64,000 nucleotides of DNA from CAYTPI01 sp964439625 (GCA_964439625.1 CAYTPI010000019.1:1-64000); one strand, 5' to 3'. Positions 19,021-26,758 are shown, numbered from the stretch's first letter. Translations and numbers: made by a program. The notes: a model not told the origin generated them from the sequence alone.

Positions 19021-19056
19021 TGCCTCGGTTACAGGAATATATTTCTAACCGAGGCA
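19021..19056 (-). terminator. Stem-loop between SDR and P450 genes
   Basis: TGCCTCGGTTA (19021-19031) and TAACCGAGGCA (19046-19056) form a perfect 11-bp stem with a 14-base loop. On the minus strand it is followed by a T-rich tail (TACTTTAATTTACTTT). It most likely ends the SDR transcript; an attenuator in the P450 leader is the alternative. Confidence 0.65.
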
Positions 19057-19106
19057 AGTGGCATATCTTTATGGATTGGGCACGCGTTACTCAAACAGCT
19101 TAAGCG

Positions 19107-19916
19107 TTAAAGCCCAAACTGCTGCCGGATCAACGCGAAGAAATCAGCATCTGGCATCTGTGCCTTTGCACCGATCAATTGCTCGGCATCTGCACCAACA
19201 ATGTAACGCATTTGGTCGGTGCCGTCTGTGGCAGCCTCGTAGACTACTTTGGCGACGTCGATGGCCTCCGATGGGATGTCTATGGCTTGAACGCTAGCTG
19301 TAAACTTCTCGACCAGAGGCATATACTCCGCTGGGCTATCTTCAATGTTTAGGTCAAAGGAACGACCGCTAAAGTCAGTCTTGACGTTGCCGGGTTCAAT
19401 AACCTTGACTGTAATGCCAACGCTGGCAAGTTCAAATGAGAGTGCTTCAGACATGCCCTCAACAGCCCATTTGGTGCCGTGGTAGAGTGTGCCCAGCGGG
19501 AAAGCAACTTTTCCGCCTACTGATGACACATTGATTACAATCCCAGAACCATTTTCGCGCATGTTGGGCAAGAACGCCTTGGTGGTCATCAGCAGGCCAA
19601 TGACATTAACATCAAACTGACGGCGGATTTTTTCTTCGGCTGTTGCTTCCAGAATGCCGTAGGAGCCATAGCCTGCGTTGTTAAATAGAACATCCACCGT
19701 ACCAAAATCATGGATGATTTGTGCGGCTGAATTGTTGATCGAATCAGTGTCAGTTACATCGAGTTGGTAGAGTGACACATTCTCTAACTGGTTGAGCTCC
19801 GTTTCGTTTTCTGGCTTACGCATGGTGGCGGCAACCTGCCACCCTTGCTCTGCAAAGTATTTCGCAGTTTCTTTACCAATACCTGAGCTTGAACCAGTGA
19901 TCACAATCGACTTCAT
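19107..19916 (-). CDS. Short-chain dehydrogenase/reductase
   Basis: 269 residues, classical SDR. Cofactor motif TGSSSGIG at the N-terminus, DVTD and NNAGYG in the core, catalytic Ser in VINVSSVGG and YxxxK as YHGTK. The basic residues after the first strand (RKPE) suggest NADP(H), an inference. GGAGAAA lies 6-7 bases before the ATG. Same strand as the P450, separated by a hairpin. The substrate is not evident. Confidence 0.92.
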   Translation of the reverse strand: MKSIVITGSSSGIGKETAKYFAEQGWQVAATMRKPENETELNQLENVSLYQLDVTDTDSINNSAAQIIHDFGTVDVLFNNAGYGSYGILEATAEEKIRRQFDVNVIGLLMTTKAFLPNMRENGSGIVINVSSVGGKVAFPLGTLYHGTKWAVEGMSEALSFELASVGITVKVIEPGNVKTDFSGRSFDLNIEDSPAEYMPLVEKFTASVQAIDIPSEAIDVAKVVYEAATDGTDQMRYIVGADAEQLIGAKAQMPDADFFALIRQQFGL

Positions 19917-20068
19917 TTAAGTTTCTCCAGATATATACAATGGTTTATCGAGAATATACGCCGTCGTCATCCAAAGTGCACTAGCTTATTACGCCAAAAA
20001 ACTCGCATATTGCGCCAAATAGGCGTGGCCTTTGCTTCTTCCCAGGGTGCTATAGTCTGGTTATATCG

Positions 20069-20230
20069 ATGCTAGCGACGGCAAACGATAGGTTCGTTGA
20101 GCTCGCCATTGGTGACACCTACGGGGTTGGCTTGGAATACAGCCGTCGGGGTTTTATCCAAAAGTACAATATGCGTGCAGGCTGTGTTTAGCACCCACGT
20201 CACAGGGAGAGCAAACCGAGGCGGGTTTAA
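20069..20230 (+). pseudogene. N-terminal remnant of an ADP-ribosylglycohydrolase-family gene
   Basis: From the ATG at 20069 the frame reads MLATANDRFVELAIGDTYGV, continues GLEYSRRGFIQKYN, meets TAG at 20189-20191, then reads HPRHRESKPRRV to a TAA at 20228. AIGDxYGxGxEY is the opening of ADP-ribosylglycohydrolase-like proteins, and VQHPRHxxxKPGxYTDD is what I would expect next, so the TAG falls where CAG (Gln) is expected. The metal-binding TDD segment and the rest of the protein are gone; the neighbouring hydrolase gene begins 30 bases later on the other strand. Identification rests on motif memory; confidence is moderate. Confidence 0.55.
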
Positions 20231-20260
20231 GTCCCAAAGTATTGATAGGCTGTGCTGGCT

Positions 20261-21049
20261 CTACAGTTCCATGAACTGCTGGAAGCCCTCATGGAAAGCC
20301 TCAGGTGTGTCCCACATCGGGAAGTGCCCTGCATCTTTAATATAGATCGTCTCGCCGTGTGGCATTACCTTTTTGAATAGGTGAACTTGCTTGGGGCTGA
20401 CGATCACATCGCGGGCACCGTAAATGCCCAATGCGGGCATCTCCACACTCGTTAGAGGTTCGCGTAAGTCCGTGTGGCGCAATGATGAGATACTACCAAA
20501 GAAAGAGTCGGTGGTGAAGCCTGCTGAGTTTTGGATCGTCATCTCGTAGAACAAATTGGGATTCTGGCGTGAGACAAACGGCGACCAACCACGGATAAAC
20601 GTCCGTAGCAGCGGCTGTTCATCTCCCATAAGCAGAATGCGAGCGATGGCTGGGTTGCCTGCCAACTTAAGGAAGAAGCTTAGGGAGCGCCCGTCAATTG
20701 GTGAGCCGACCACCCCCACTTTCTTGACGCGCTCTGGGTACTTCAGGGCAACGCCGAGGGCCGTCGTGCCGCCCATCGAATGCCCCATCACCGGAACGGG
20801 AGGCAGACCGAGAGCGTCCTGAAAGGCGGGGATTAGTTCAATGAAGTTATCGACCATGAACTGGTCTTTCGACGATTCGCCAAAGCCCCACAGGTCTGGG
20901 GCATACATCCGGTATTGACCCTCAAAGGCTTCCATGGTAGAGCGCCACGTGTTCCATGCTTGCGTCCAGCCGTGAATCAGAATCACGGGTGGGCCGGAGC
21001 CGAGCACTTCGTAATGTACGTTTCCCTGAGGCGTCAGGATGGAAGGCAC
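20261..21049 (-). CDS. Alpha/beta-fold hydrolase
   Basis: 262 residues. HGWTQAWNTW gives the oxyanion region, GHSMGG the nucleophile elbow (Ser), GARDVIVSP the acid and DAGHFPMWDTPEAF the catalytic His. The layout is that of esterases, lactonases and C-C hydrolases; substrate is not evident. Start GTG at 21049 with AGGA about 9 bases upstream. Same strand as SDR and P450, but a 344-bp gap with a decayed gene separates them. Confidence 0.9.
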   Translation of the reverse strand: MPSILTPQGNVHYEVLGSGPPVILIHGWTQAWNTWRSTMEAFEGQYRMYAPDLWGFGESSKDQFMVDNFIELIPAFQDALGLPPVPVMGHSMGGTTALGVALKYPERVKKVGVVGSPIDGRSLSFFLKLAGNPAIARILLMGDEQPLLRTFIRGWSPFVSRQNPNLFYEMTIQNSAGFTTDSFFGSISSLRHTDLREPLTSVEMPALGIYGARDVIVSPKQVHLFKKVMPHGETIYIKDAGHFPMWDTPEAFHEGFQQFMEL

Positions 21050-21081
21050 AGGCAGATCCTATCTGTTGCGCTGAAACAAGA

Positions 21082-21105
21082 CCCCCGACCTTAAGTGGAC
21101 GGGGG
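21082..21105 (-). terminator. Hairpin downstream of the GTPase gene
   Basis: CCCCCGACC (21082-21090) pairs with GGACGGGGG (21097-21105) apart from one A/A mismatch. On the minus strand TCTTGTTTC follows. It lies between the GTPase and hydrolase genes. Confidence 0.5.
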
Positions 21106-21180
21106 ATGAAATTGTTTTTGAAAGACTAACGCTAATCTTGGTGATTAGCAATACCGATTTAGGCACCTAGCACCGAGCGG

Positions 21181-21732
21181 TCAAGCGTCGCCTTCTTGCA
21201 GCTCCATCTCTTCGAGGATGCCGTACAGCAGTTGCAACAGCACATTCTTGACGCTCTCTTTGTCCGTCGCGACGCAGGGCAGCATCTTGACGTCTTCATC
21301 GAGGCGCAGGGCAATGCGTAAATCTTCGATTAGCCAAGCATCATCGAGGTCTTGCTTGTTAGCAGCAACGACGTAGGGCGTCGCAGCATAGGCGCGGAAC
21401 GTCTCTAAAATGGAACGCGCTTCTGCGAAGGTCTCTGGCAGGGATGAGTCGACAAGGACGACGAACCCAAGCATACCTTTCGCCAGAATATCCCACATGA
21501 AGTTGAAGCGCTTCTGGCCTGGCGTGCCGAATAGGTAGAGTACAAGGTCGTCATCTACCGTAATGCGCCCGAAGTCCATGGCAACGGTGGTGGAGTCTTT
21601 GACCTTTTCCGCCTCAGAACTGATGGCGCGTTCGGTCTGCACCACCTCAATCTCACTGATTGAGCCAACGAACTTCGTCTTACCGGAGTTAAATGGCCCA
21701 GTTATGACGATTTTTACTGTTTGTGTATCCAT
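21181..21732 (-). CDS. MglA/Arf-like small GTPase
   Basis: 183 residues, a single G domain. The P-loop is GPFNSGKT, the switch II is FGTPGQKRF with the bacterial Ras-like signature, and the base-specificity motif is NKQD. These GTPases usually work with Roadblock/LC7 activating proteins and PATAN-domain partners to set cell polarity or signalling (family knowledge). The PATAN protein lies 133 bp upstream in the same direction; no Roadblock gene is in the window. The expected catalytic Gln after the DxxG-equivalent is present as GQ. ATG start with GAGG just upstream. Confidence 0.9.
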   Translation of the reverse strand: MDTQTVKIVITGPFNSGKTKFVGSISEIEVVQTERAISSEAEKVKDSTTVAMDFGRITVDDDLVLYLFGTPGQKRFNFMWDILAKGMLGFVVLVDSSLPETFAEARSILETFRAYAATPYVVAANKQDLDDAWLIEDLRIALRLDEDVKMLPCVATDKESVKNVLLQLLYGILEEMELQEGDA

Positions 21733-21865
21733 AGTGCCTCACTTTTGTTGTCAAAGCGGTTGGTGTCTTGGCTCACCGAACTGCTCACCCTAGTATGATT
21801 GCTGTACTATGTTACTAAATGCTGGTGTGGGTCGTGCGGTGCCCTCACCGAAATACAATAGGCGC

Positions 21866-22663
21866 TTAACTGCCCATATTCTGAAAATGGCTGATTAAGC
21901 GACCAACCAGCTTTTTCTTCTCTTTGACCTCTTCCGCACTAAGCTCTTCCTTCAGGCGGATTTGCACGAGTTCGATTAAGCCCGCTTCCCGCAAGCTACC
22001 GACGACTCGCCGAATTTGGCGGTCTTGCATCTCAAGGCTTTTGGCGATCATGCGGATGGTGTTGCCACCTTTCACGTAGCGCAGCACGCTCCACTCGTCA
22101 CGGTTAAGTTCCAAATCTTTGATGACATGCTTGGAGTTTTCCGTGAACTTCAGGCCAACGTCAAGGCTTGGGATTTCATCCATAAGCTGCTCGTCGCGCT
22201 TTTGCACGCGGGCGATCTGAATGATGATGTTCTCAAGGTCGAGCGGAACAAGAATGCGGTCATTGCCGGGGTGCTGCTGCCCGTTGAACTCGAAAGCGCC
22301 TTCTTTCCAATGGGCAAACTCGTTGATGATCGTCAGCGCATGACGCTTGATGCTTTTGATAATATCTGCCCGGCTGACGTAATTCTTTTGGATCAAGAGC
22401 AAGCCGAGCTGCTTGTCACTGGTTTTTTCAGCGTGCTTGGAGAGGGTTTCTCCTTGTTCTTTGCTGATGCGCTTCGCACGAACCAGTACATTCGCCAGTG
22501 AGCCATCTGCGCCACCCAAGGCTGCAAACACCAGCTTACCATCTTTGAAAGCCAGTGCACCCTTCGTCCCTTTGTGGTTCACATGAAGTGTCCCCGACTT
22601 TTTGGCAAGGCTTACCAGATTTAAAATCTGAGTCGGATGAAAGTCTTTGAGGTTGCCCTTCAT
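21866..22663 (-). CDS. PATAN-domain (DUF4388) protein with C-terminal winged-helix-like region
   Basis: 265 residues, soluble. The first 110 residues are the PATAN/DUF4388 module (MKGNLKDFHPTQILNLVSLA, GTLHVNHKGTKGALAFKDGK), a protein-interaction domain common in Chloroflexota, cyanobacteria and myxobacteria and linked to GTPase or two-component signalling. The middle (about 90-160) has the KQLGLLLIQKNYVSRADI helix pair typical after PATAN. Residues about 195-250 look like a winged helix (RMIAKSLEMQDRQIRRVVGS). It precedes the GTPase gene and probably works with it. Confidence 0.85.
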   Translation of the reverse strand: MKGNLKDFHPTQILNLVSLAKKSGTLHVNHKGTKGALAFKDGKLVFAALGGADGSLANVLVRAKRISKEQGETLSKHAEKTSDKQLGLLLIQKNYVSRADIIKSIKRHALTIINEFAHWKEGAFEFNGQQHPGNDRILVPLDLENIIIQIARVQKRDEQLMDEIPSLDVGLKFTENSKHVIKDLELNRDEWSVLRYVKGGNTIRMIAKSLEMQDRQIRRVVGSLREAGLIELVQIRLKEELSAEEVKEKKKLVGRLISHFQNMGS

Positions 22664-22933
22664 ATTGCAGTTCCCGTGCCGTTGTACGGTGTTAATTCAG
22701 TACCTGAGGGTTTATACTGAGATGACGAAAGTATAGCACGTCGAAAAAATTTAAGCCAAACCAGTAAACCGGCCTAGACTGCTACCAAGCACTGTTAAGC
22801 TTGTTAGAATAGTCCGTGTATTGTGCCATAGACTTTGCTGGGATGCGGAAAAAGCAGCAAGGTTGGTAACACGTTGTAACTTTTACCAAACGACCCGCGC
22901 CCTTGAACCCTACACGCAAGAAAGGAACTTAAA

Positions 22934-23686
22934 ATGCCAAAAGACGATAAGACGCAGTCAGCTGACGCCAATGCTGATGCTGCTGTGCCAGCACCTGAGG
23001 CCAAACAGAATGCCCTCGCGTCGACAAATGTTAAGGAAGAGGCATCGAAGCCCGCTCTGACGAGCAGCTCAGCAGTCAAAGAGCGTTCGCTGCCTAAAAT
23101 CAATAAGCTGCCGCCCGGCTATATCCCCTTGTGGATTATCGCATTGACATCGTTGCTGTTGAATATTCTGTTAATCAACCAACTGCTACAGGTGCGTGCG
23201 CTTGCGGCTGTGACGATTGGTGAGGCTGCAATGATCTTGGAAGGCTTCGGTGATGAGACTTTCTCATACAATTTTACGTTTGATGATACGTTGAATATCC
23301 AAACAGAAATTCCTGTTAATGAGACCATTCCGGTGGAAATCAACGAGCAAATTGACATATCAACAGTTGTCAATGTGCCCATTCGTACACCGCTCGGCAA
23401 CACTAGTGCTAACGTACCGATCAATACCACCATCCCCATTGATTTGGATTTTGAAGTGCCTCTCGAGCAGACGTTTGAGGTGCAGGCTGCCGTGCCGATT
23501 AGCTTAAGTGTGCCGGTTGAGATCGGCGTCGAGGAGACACCGCTGGGTGGGGCACTTGATGAGATGGTGGCTAATCTTTACGACCTGTCTGCGGAACTCA
23601 GCCAGCCAATTGTTGCGCTTGGTGCGGGCAGTCAATCCGACAATTCAACGACTATTGAGGTGACTGCAACGCCTTCGTCAGAATAG
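22934..23686 (+). CDS. Single-pass membrane protein with repetitive extracytoplasmic domain (hypothetical)
   Basis: 250 residues; no family recognised. Residues 1-65 are charged, Ala/Lys-rich and probably cytoplasmic; TM at about 70-95 (PLWIIALTSLLLNILLINQ); the remaining 150 residues lie outside. From about 120 to 205 there is a loose repeat of hydrophobic-Pro-Asn units: IPVNETIPVEI, VVNVPIRTPLG, ANVPINTTIPIDLDF, FEVPLEQ, AAVPISLSVPVEIG. This suggests stacked short beta strands. AAAGGA lies 7 bases before the ATG. It converges on the acidic-tail gene across a shared terminator, so the two ends meet but they are separate transcripts. Confidence 0.7.
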   Translation: MPKDDKTQSADANADAAVPAPEAKQNALASTNVKEEASKPALTSSSAVKERSLPKINKLPPGYIPLWIIALTSLLLNILLINQLLQVRALAAVTIGEAAMILEGFGDETFSYNFTFDDTLNIQTEIPVNETIPVEINEQIDISTVVNVPIRTPLGNTSANVPINTTIPIDLDFEVPLEQTFEVQAAVPISLSVPVEIGVEETPLGGALDEMVANLYDLSAELSQPIVALGAGSQSDNSTTIEVTATPSSE

Positions 23687-23691
23687 GTGAT

Positions 23692-23735
23692 CAGTTGGGG
23701 AAGACTGCCGTGTGAGGATGGTCTTCCCCAAGCTG
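23692..23735. terminator. Bidirectional terminator between converging genes
   Basis: TTGGGGAAGAC (23695-23705) pairs perfectly with GTCTTCCCCAA (23721-23731) around a 15-base loop, and CAG/CTG extends it past a one-base bulge. It fills the 56-bp gap between converging genes. Confidence 0.75.
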
Positions 23736-23742
23736 TTAATTT

Positions 23743-24534
23743 CTAATCGTCCTCTTCCTCTTCTTCATCGCCGCCGTCGTCTTCATCCTCCTCTTCCTCA
23801 TCGCCGCCGTCGTCTTCATCCTCCTCTTCCTCTTCCTCTTCCTCTTCTTCATCGCCGCCGTCTTCTTCTTCATCCTCCTCGCCACCGTCTTGATCGTCGC
23901 CACCGTCTTGATCGTCGCTGCCGTCGTCTTGATCGTCACCGCCGTCGTCTTGATCGTCACCGCCACCGTCTTGATCGTCGCCACTATCGAAATCGTCTAG
24001 ATCGTCGTTAGGTGGTAGGGGCGCTGTTGGTTGGTCGTCATCATTATCATTACTGTCAGTCGCCGGTACTGCTGGCTGAGGTGCTGAAGCTGCCTCTTGT
24101 TCGTTCGTGGTTAGTTCATCCATCAGCGCTTGGTCATCATCGTCATCATCTGCCGGAGAAGCGGTATCTGAGTCTATCAGTGCTGCCGGGTCAGGCTCGT
24201 TGGGTATCGTGTCATTGACTTCATCACCGGACAGCGTCTCGATGCCCTGCTCGACTTGCTCAAGCTGCATCTGTAAGTCCATAAGGAGCGCTCTCAGCTC
24301 GTCCGTGGTGTAGAGAGCGCCGTTATAATAGATCAGTTCTGCGTCAGCAGATGGTTGAGCCGCCTCTTGTTCGGCTAAATCTGGTTGATCGATTTGCAGT
24401 AGTTCGCCATCGACTTCGCCCAGAAACTCTGGACGCTGCATCCGACGTTCAATGAGATAGCCGGCGCCGAGAACAGCAACACTTGCGATGACTGCGAATA
24501 ACCGACTGACGATTGAAAATATTGAAGCATTCAT
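23743..24534 (-). CDS. Membrane-anchored protein with long Asp/Glu C-terminal tail (hypothetical)
   Basis: 263 residues. TM at about 8-28, then an extracytoplasmic or cytoplasmic region with a coiled-coil-like part (LRALLMDLQMQLEQVEQGIE, about 80-100), then an increasingly acidic stretch. The last about 80 residues consist almost only of D, E, G and Q: first DDQDGG-type units, then nearly pure Glu, ending in EEEEEDD at the C-terminus. It starts 2 bp after the ATP-grasp gene stops, with AGGAAC inside that gene's end, so the two are co-translated. No family recognised. The tail could bind cations, be a substrate or acceptor for the ligase next door, or only be a repeat expansion. Confidence 0.75.
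   Translation of the reverse strand: MNASIFSIVSRLFAVIASVAVLGAGYLIERRMQRPEFLGEVDGELLQIDQPDLAEQEAAQPSADAELIYYNGALYTTDELRALLMDLQMQLEQVEQGIETLSGDEVNDTIPNEPDPAALIDSDTASPADDDDDDQALMDELTTNEQEAASAPQPAVPATDSNDNDDDQPTAPLPPNDDLDDFDSGDDQDGGGDDQDDGGDDQDDGSDDQDGGDDQDGGEEDEEEDGGDEEEEEEEEEEDEDDGGDEEEEDEDDGGDEEEEEDD
23752..23990. repeat. Low-complexity coding repeat of the acidic tail
   Basis: Plus-strand units such as TCTTGATCGTC(A/G)CCGCC(G/A) and runs of CTCTTCCTC encode the Asp/Glu tail on the minus strand. The region gives long open frames on both strands, which are shadows. Confidence 0.85.
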
Positions 24535-24536
24535 GT

Positions 24537-25397
24537 TTAGTTCCTCTCTGTGGACTCGTCAAAAATGACGTTATACAGTCCTGCTGTTGTGATGTTTTGT
24601 ATTTCAAGGCCGGGGCGAGCATTTACTTCTAGAATAATGACCCCCAATGATTGATCAATAACAACATCAACCCCGAGATACGTTAGCCCAGTTGCTTCAG
24701 CACAACGCGCTGAGACATCGAGAATGGTGTGCCATTCTGGTATTTGTGTGCCAACCAATGGATGGTTGGTGTCAGGGTGGGTATCAACAGCCTGCCCCTT
24801 CTGGTAGGCCGCATCAATACGACCCGTCTTCAGGTTGATGGCTGCACCGAGGCCCCCTTGGTGCAGGTTGGCACGACCGCCTGTTTCGTGCGTGGGTAGA
24901 CGGGCCATTGCCAGTTCAGGTTGGCTACCGTTGCAGATCACGCGGATATCAGGTAAGCCAACTGGGGCCAGCCCAAGCAGCGTAGCATGTGGACGCAGCA
25001 GTGGTTCAAACAAGGCCATATCGCTGCTACCTGGTGAATGCTCACCGTCGATGATTTCGCGGGCGTGCTCGAAGATGGCAGCCGGTGTGATCAGCTTGCC
25101 TGAACCACTGCGCCAACCGCCCTCTGTGCGGCTTACTGCCAGCATGACGCCCTTGCCCTGTAAACTTTGGTTAGGCTTCACCACCCATGCTTCTGGCAAA
25201 ACGTCGAAGTTAAAACGGCGCAGCTCAAAAGGGTCACGGATCAGGTACAGTGTCGGCACCACTGGGTTGCCCACTGCGATGAGAGCCTGCTTGGCGGCGT
25301 GCTTATCATTGACAAGCCGGATCGCTTTCCTCGGATTGGCGCCATCAATAAATGCGTTGCGGGCGTTCAACCCTAGAATGTTGTCCCAGTTAACCAT
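24537..25397 (-). CDS. ATP-grasp ligase, alpha-L-glutamate ligase-like (RimK-related)
   Basis: 286 residues, soluble. N-terminal NARNAFIDGANPRKAIRLVN and NDKHAAKQAL are typical of the 'alpha-L-glutamate ligase-like' branch. The ATP-binding strand is EAWVVKPNQSLQGKGVML; DIRVICN, the GGRANLHQGGLG glycine loop and the metal-binding VIILEVNARPGLEIQN complete the fold. Relatives form amide or peptide bonds between an acyl phosphate and an amino group (RimK adds Glu to a protein C-terminus). The gene overlaps the 7TM gene by 8 bp and is followed 2 bp later by the acidic-tail gene. In other bacteria this branch is also found beside 7TM proteins with inactive protease-like domains. The substrate is unknown. 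Confidence 0.82.
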   Translation of the reverse strand: MVNWDNILGLNARNAFIDGANPRKAIRLVNDKHAAKQALIAVGNPVVPTLYLIRDPFELRRFNFDVLPEAWVVKPNQSLQGKGVMLAVSRTEGGWRSGSGKLITPAAIFEHAREIIDGEHSPGSSDMALFEPLLRPHATLLGLAPVGLPDIRVICNGSQPELAMARLPTHETGGRANLHQGGLGAAINLKTGRIDAAYQKGQAVDTHPDTNHPLVGTQIPEWHTILDVSARCAEATGLTYLGVDVVIDQSLGVIILEVNARPGLEIQNITTAGLYNVIFDESTERN

Positions 25398-26517
25398 TCG
25401 TCAGTTTGGCCTCCTGTGCCGCCTGCCGAAAGCGTATGACCTCGGTCAGGCGTAAGCCGCGGTATGACCCCAATAGCCAGATCCAGATGACACAGGCCAC
25501 TGCCAAGGCGACGGGCATCGAGTCGGCAAGCAGACGAATAAAGGGGGATAGAAACAGAGCCGTCATCACCAAGGCGACGATCACAGTGCTGAGGAACAGT
25601 TTGATTGTCTTTTTTGGACCATCGACATCAAAGCCTTCGTACAACTTCTCGACGACTAGCGCAATCGCGACGAGGGGTAGGGCCATCGCCAGTGCGTTTG
25701 CATCCGAGACGGGGTTCAGCAAATAATCCAGCACGATAATCACTGCGGAAGTCAGACCGATCAGAATGCCCAAGCGCGACAGTCGTGGTGTCCGTTGGCT
25801 GCGGAGGAGGGGTTCAAGCAGCAAGCCGAGAATGATGGCGATCACTAAGATGGCAAGTGCTGAAAATATGTCAACTTGTAGCATCGAAAAAGCGATCAAC
25901 ATTGGGGTGAAGGTGCCCAGCATTTTGAGCCCAATGATCTGCCGCAGTGCTACGATGAAAACAGCCGCCAATGGAATGAGCGCGACCATCGTTGCCGTTT
26001 TAATGCGGGTCTGTGTGGCAGCGATGAAGGCTTCGATAGTCGATGGTGCCCGCCCTTCGCCGGGGTCCGTCAGTTGGGTTTGGTCTACCGCGACGCGTAC
26101 ATCACCGAGGACACTGCGCCCAACGACCAGCGGCGTGCTGAGGTTGGCCCGGTCAGAGACGGTGGCAAATACGGTTTGCTGCTGGCCTGCAAACTGAACC
26201 GTCAACTGAATGACGGGGCGTTTTTCCACGCCACTGGGTGTGATCACCGATACGATCTCGGCCTGCGATAAGTCGTAACCTAATGTTTCAGCGAGGGTAC
26301 GGTCAATTGAGACGTCTGAAGTCGCTGTATTGACAGCCGCCAGCACCTCCTTGGGCCGCCCATTTTGGTCGAACAACAAGACGCGTTCTTCTGCCCCTAC
26401 GGTGAGTGCCTCGCCACTGGCGCGTTCGGATGGACGCGCCAACCCAAGCAAAAAGATTGCTACAACAAGAATAACGGTTGTTCCAACCTGCACGAGTGCG
26501 GGTATTGCACGGTTCAT
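25390..26517 (-). CDS. Retropepsin-like (apparently inactive) domain fused to a 7TM membrane protein
   Basis: 375 residues from the ATG at 26517 (GGAG 6 bases upstream); the frame is open to 26550. TM1 is at about 5-28. Residues about 40-155 resemble the RimB/zinc-protease-type retropepsin fold: RPVIQLTVQFAG, ATVSDRANLSTPLVVGRSVL, then DVRVAVD. The place of the catalytic DTG reads VNTATSD, so Asp is replaced by Asn and Gly by Ala. About seven membrane helices follow (about 180-365), with the FTPMLIAFSML and LVVEKLYEGFD segments of the 7TM family associated with inactive transglutaminase domains. It overlaps the ATP-grasp gene, so the two should act together at the membrane. Probably a sensor or scaffold. 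Confidence 0.75.
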   Translation of the reverse strand: MNRAIPALVQVGTTVILVVAIFLLGLARPSERASGEALTVGAEERVLLFDQNGRPKEVLAAVNTATSDVSIDRTLAETLGYDLSQAEIVSVITPSGVEKRPVIQLTVQFAGQQQTVFATVSDRANLSTPLVVGRSVLGDVRVAVDQTQLTDPGEGRAPSTIEAFIAATQTRIKTATMVALIPLAAVFIVALRQIIGLKMLGTFTPMLIAFSMLQVDIFSALAILVIAIILGLLLEPLLRSQRTPRLSRLGILIGLTSAVIIVLDYLLNPVSDANALAMALPLVAIALVVEKLYEGFDVDGPKKTIKLFLSTVIVALVMTALFLSPFIRLLADSMPVALAVACVIWIWLLGSYRGLRLTEVIRFRQAAQEAKLTNG

Positions 26518-26732
26518 AGATAACTCCAATTCTGAAAAGGATGTAAACATAACGCCTGTAAAGTAATCATAAAGTCATGGGTTATGCTTTAGGTCAATGG
26601 CTATGGGCCTTGCTGTGCCTTGGTTATTGATGCGTGCGCCCACCGTTCATGAGCCTATCTACCCATTCACTATAGAAGACGAATGACCCCCCTCAGGGGT
26701 GTACATCGATTTGGAAATTGGTCGGAATCAAA

Positions 26733-26758
26733 AAGCCCGATGCTGCTGCACTGGGCTT
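26733..26758 (-). terminator. Terminator of asnS
   Basis: AAGCCC (26733-26738) pairs with GGGCTT (26753-26758), with additional inner TGC/GCA pairing. On the minus strand it is followed by TTTTTGATT. It lies in the 314-bp gap between asnS and the 7TM gene, which holds nothing else I can support apart from the promoter the 7TM operon needs. Confidence 0.6.

Noticed and set aside
20097..20345. 82-codon plus-strand frame over the hydrolase end
   Set aside because: A different frame of the same region carries the ADP-ribosylglycohydrolase remnant; this one is a shadow.
22016..22501. 161-codon plus-strand frame opposite the PATAN gene
   Set aside because: Antisense shadow of a clear DUF4388 gene.
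23712..24011. Open frame of Leu/His/Arg repeats on the plus strand
   Set aside because: It is the antisense shadow of the acidic-tail repeat on the minus strand.
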